DNA of 22,953 nucleotides from an uncultured Christensenella sp. (lineage in GTDB: Bacteria > Bacillota > Clostridia > Christensenellales > Borkfalkiaceae), in assembly GCA_910578765.1 (NCBI GenBank), contig CAJTRW010000019.1:10769-33721 (forward strand). The letters are read 5' to 3'. The notes below the pieces were generated by a model. It was not told the DNA's origin, made no database searches, and saw nothing but the letters and a program-made list of their open reading frames with translations. The position numbers and the translations under genes are program-made. Below are positions 21,617 to 22,953 of this stretch, one piece after another. Each line of letters starts with the position of its first letter. Position 1 is the stretch's first letter.

Positions 21617-21645
21617 AATTCCTTACGGTGCACCAAACGCAACCT
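21617..21645 (+). repeat. Attachment-like repeat, copy C (29 bases)
   Basis: Exact 29-base copy of 19781-19809, i.e. tRNA-Arg 3' end plus CCA plus ten bases. It marks the far end of the second mini-cassette. The rest of a tRNA is not present before it. Confidence 0.9.
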
Positions 21646-21678
21646 TATTCTAACACTGAATAAGGTTGTTGTTTTTAA
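21641..21678 (+). terminator. Terminator after copy C
   Basis: 10-bp stem AACCTTATTC/GAATAAGGTT, loop of seven bases, then GTTGTTTTT. It repeats the placement of terminators after copies A and B. Confidence 0.8.
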
Positions 21679-21687
21679 TATATTTAT

Positions 21688-21716
21688 TTGACTTTGTTTA
21701 AAATGTATGTTAATAT
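21688..21716 (+). promoter_or_regulatory. Promoter upstream of the 42-codon ORF
   Basis: TTGACT (21688-21693), 17-base spacer, TAATAT (21711-21716). A good ribosome binding site GAGGAG (21732-21737) follows. Confidence 0.55.
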
Positions 21717-21746
21717 AGATATATCTTAATCGAGGAGTAATCTTAT

Positions 21747-21875
21747 ATGGATGACGACCCAAGTAGTGTCGCCGTTAATAATATAAAATTTAATTGCAAT
21801 TTTATTAAACATAGTCTGCACAAAAAAAGCGGACTGTGTTTTTTTGCTGTATTTTGGGGGTATACGGGCGTGTAA
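21747..21875 (+). CDS. 42-codon ORF running through a terminator
   Basis: ATG with GAGGAG nine bases upstream and a promoter ahead. The product starts MDDDPSSVAVNNIKFNCNFI and ends at TAA 21875. From about codon 21 on the frame runs through a strong terminator hairpin, so most transcripts would end before the stop. It is either a leader peptide for conditional readthrough into the CNNM gene, or the front of a gene cut off by recombination. No family recognised. Confidence 0.3.
   Translation: MDDDPSSVAVNNIKFNCNFIKHSLHKKSGLCFFAVFWGYTGV
21809..21845 (+). terminator. Strong terminator between the short ORF and the CNNM gene
   Basis: 11-bp stem 21809-21819 with 21829-21839 (two G-T wobbles), A-rich loop, run of T after the stem. 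It lies inside the short ORF. Confidence 0.85.
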
Positions 21876-21923
21876 TATTCTGCATTTTTCAAAAATAAAT
21901 CTTAAATCGGGAGGAAAATTTCT

Positions 21924-22910
21924 ATGAATATCAGCACAGCCATAGTGCTTATAGTTGTTTTATTTATTCTGCTTGTTTTTTCGGCGTTCTTTTCGGCTTC
22001 GGAAACTGCTTTTACAAGCTTGTCGCAAGTAAGAATAAAAAGTCTTTCACAATCAAAAAAGTCAGCTAAACTTGTTTTAAAAATGAGTGAAAATTATAAC
22101 AAGCTTTTATCTACTTTACTTATAGGAAACAATATCGTAAACATAGCATCCGCTTCTATTGCAACCATTGTGTTTACATTTTGGTTTGGTGATTTAGGCG
22201 TAACTTTGTCAACGGCGGTGATGACCGTTTTAGTACTTATTTTCGGCGAAATTACGCCTAAAAGTATTGCAAAAGAGCGTCCCGAAGAATTTGCTATGTT
22301 CGCGGTAAGAATACTTTATGTTTTTCAAATAATCTTTACGCCGCTGACACTTATATTCGAGGGTTGGAAAATACTTGTTAACAAAATATTCCGTCTTGAC
22401 AAAAAAAGACCTACTATGACCGAGGAAGAATTTGCCTTAATGGTTGACGATATTGCAGATGAAGGCATACTTGCAGAAAGCGAGGCTGAAATTATACAAA
22501 ACACAATTAAATTCGACGAAACAAAAGTTAAAAAGGTAATGACGAAAGCCGAAGATATAACTTCGGTTTGCATTACCGATAATCCGAAAAACATTAAAAA
22601 AATATATGTTGAAAGCAACTTTTCACGAGTCCCCGTTTTCAATGAAAGCCGACAACAAGTTTTAGGTATACTTTACCGTGCGGACTTTTACGAAATGCTT
22701 TTAAGCGGAAAAACCGATATAAAGAAAATTATCAAACCTGCATTATTTACTACGCCGGAAAGCGTTATTTCGGATTTGTTTGAAATACTGCAAGAACAGC
22801 AAGTACCGCAAGCTATTGTATGTGATAACGGTAATGTGGTAGGTCTTATATCCATGGAAGATATTTTAGAAGAATTAGTCGGCGAGATAGACGATAAATA
22901 CGATTTTTAA
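21924..22910 (+). CDS. CNNM-CBS membrane protein (hemolysin C/CorC family) without C-terminal domain
   Basis: 328 residues. The CNNM/DUF21 membrane domain (about 1-185) starts IVLIVVLFILLVFSAFFSASETAFTSLS and contains LLIGNNIVNIASASIAT and VLIFGEITPKSIAKERPE, the family signatures. Two CBS motifs follow (about 200-325; KVMTKAEDITSV and FTTPESVISDLFEILQEQQ), ending at EELVGEIDDKYDF. Relatives are usually over 400 residues and carry a CorC_HlyC domain after this point; here a TAA follows at once, so the protein is shortened. The family is linked to magnesium or other cation export. GGGAGGAAAATT before ATG supports the start. Codon use is AT-rich, like the cassette genes. Confidence 0.92.
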   Translation: MNISTAIVLIVVLFILLVFSAFFSASETAFTSLSQVRIKSLSQSKKSAKLVLKMSENYNKLLSTLLIGNNIVNIASASIATIVFTFWFGDLGVTLSTAVMTVLVLIFGEITPKSIAKERPEEFAMFAVRILYVFQIIFTPLTLIFEGWKILVNKIFRLDKKRPTMTEEEFALMVDDIADEGILAESEAEIIQNTIKFDETKVKKVMTKAEDITSVCITDNPKNIKKIYVESNFSRVPVFNESRQQVLGILYRADFYEMLLSGKTDIKKIIKPALFTTPESVISDLFEILQEQQVPQAIVCDNGNVVGLISMEDILEELVGEIDDKYDF

Positions 22911-22953
22911 TTTTGGCGCATTAAACAAGTCATAGCCCGCGGCGGGTAAAACC

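Noticed and set aside
21595..21633. Second tRNA-Arg gene ending at copy C
   Set aside because: Only the 3' end matches; no D arm, anticodon arm or 5' acceptor strand precedes it.
21541..21762. 73-codon minus frame across repeat copy C
   Set aside because: It crosses the tRNA-like repeat and a terminator hairpin and lacks a ribosome binding site.
19800..22953. Insertion sequence or complete integrative element
   Set aside because: No transposase, integrase, relaxase or phage structural gene is visible; only cargo and attachment-like repeats are seen.

Overview
The window looks like a piece of chromosome from an uncultured, probably gut-dwelling Clostridia-like Bacillota. This is inferred from the S6-SSB-S18 operon, AGGAG-type ribosome binding sites, TTGACA/TATAAT promoters with 17-bp spacers, an InlB-repeat lipoprotein, a RsbU/SpoIIE-type phosphatase, a PepV-like dipeptidase, and dispersed palindromes of the GTCATTCTGA...GAAGAATC type. 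No database search was possible, so the lineage is an inference.

Layout. 1-310: no gene, degraded copies of the palindrome. 311-1703 (minus): flavodoxin-like FMN protein followed by a DUF3737 protein. 2005-3449 (plus): DUF4097-like protein and YggS/PLPBP. 3489-3854: repeats and a promoter. 3855-7592 (plus): a 1245-residue lipoprotein with InlB repeats, a family-1 pectate lyase domain and C-terminal helical repeats, closed by a bidirectional terminator. 7701-7946: small XRE regulator. 8094-9081 (minus): rpsF-ssb-rpsR with promoter, possible S6:S18 leader and terminator. 9196-12066 (minus): CCA-adding-enzyme-like tRNA nucleotidyltransferase followed by an unrecognised membrane-anchored protein. 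12228-14189 (plus, from a divergent promoter): lipid kinase and a PAS-PP2C phosphatase. 14190-14600: cluster of palindromic repeats. 14711-17314 (minus): RadC-like protein, histidine kinase and response regulator, tightly packed. 17397-19498 (plus): M20 dipeptidase and a YiiX-like permuted papain-fold hydrolase. 19513-19799: strong promoter, a possible 55-codon ORF, and tRNA-Arg(ACG).

The most interesting part begins at the 3' end of tRNA-Arg. From about 19,800 to the right edge the DNA is clearly more AT-rich and its codon use changes. The tRNA 3' end is repeated twice downstream: a 12-base core at 20916-20927 and a 29-base exact copy at 21617-21645. Each copy is followed by its own hairpin terminator. 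These repeats delimit two very small cassettes. The first (about 1.1 kb) holds a P-loop kinase-like protein and a GNAT acetyltransferase, overlapping by ATGA. The second (about 0.7 kb) holds an XRE repressor divergent from a 52-residue membrane peptide too short for routine gene calling; the peptide's consensus promoter is flanked by palindromic operators containing TTCCACGA. No integrase is visible. I infer stepwise integration at a tRNA attachment site, with the repressor/peptide unit a candidate addiction, defence or mobile-element control module. To the right lie a promoter with a short ORF that runs through a terminator, and a CNNM/CBS protein that lacks the usual C-terminal domain.

Several longest-ORF starts are probably wrong. 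The lipid kinase and M20 ORFs extend upstream into their own promoters, and the rpsF ORF extends into its ribosome binding site; corrected starts are given.
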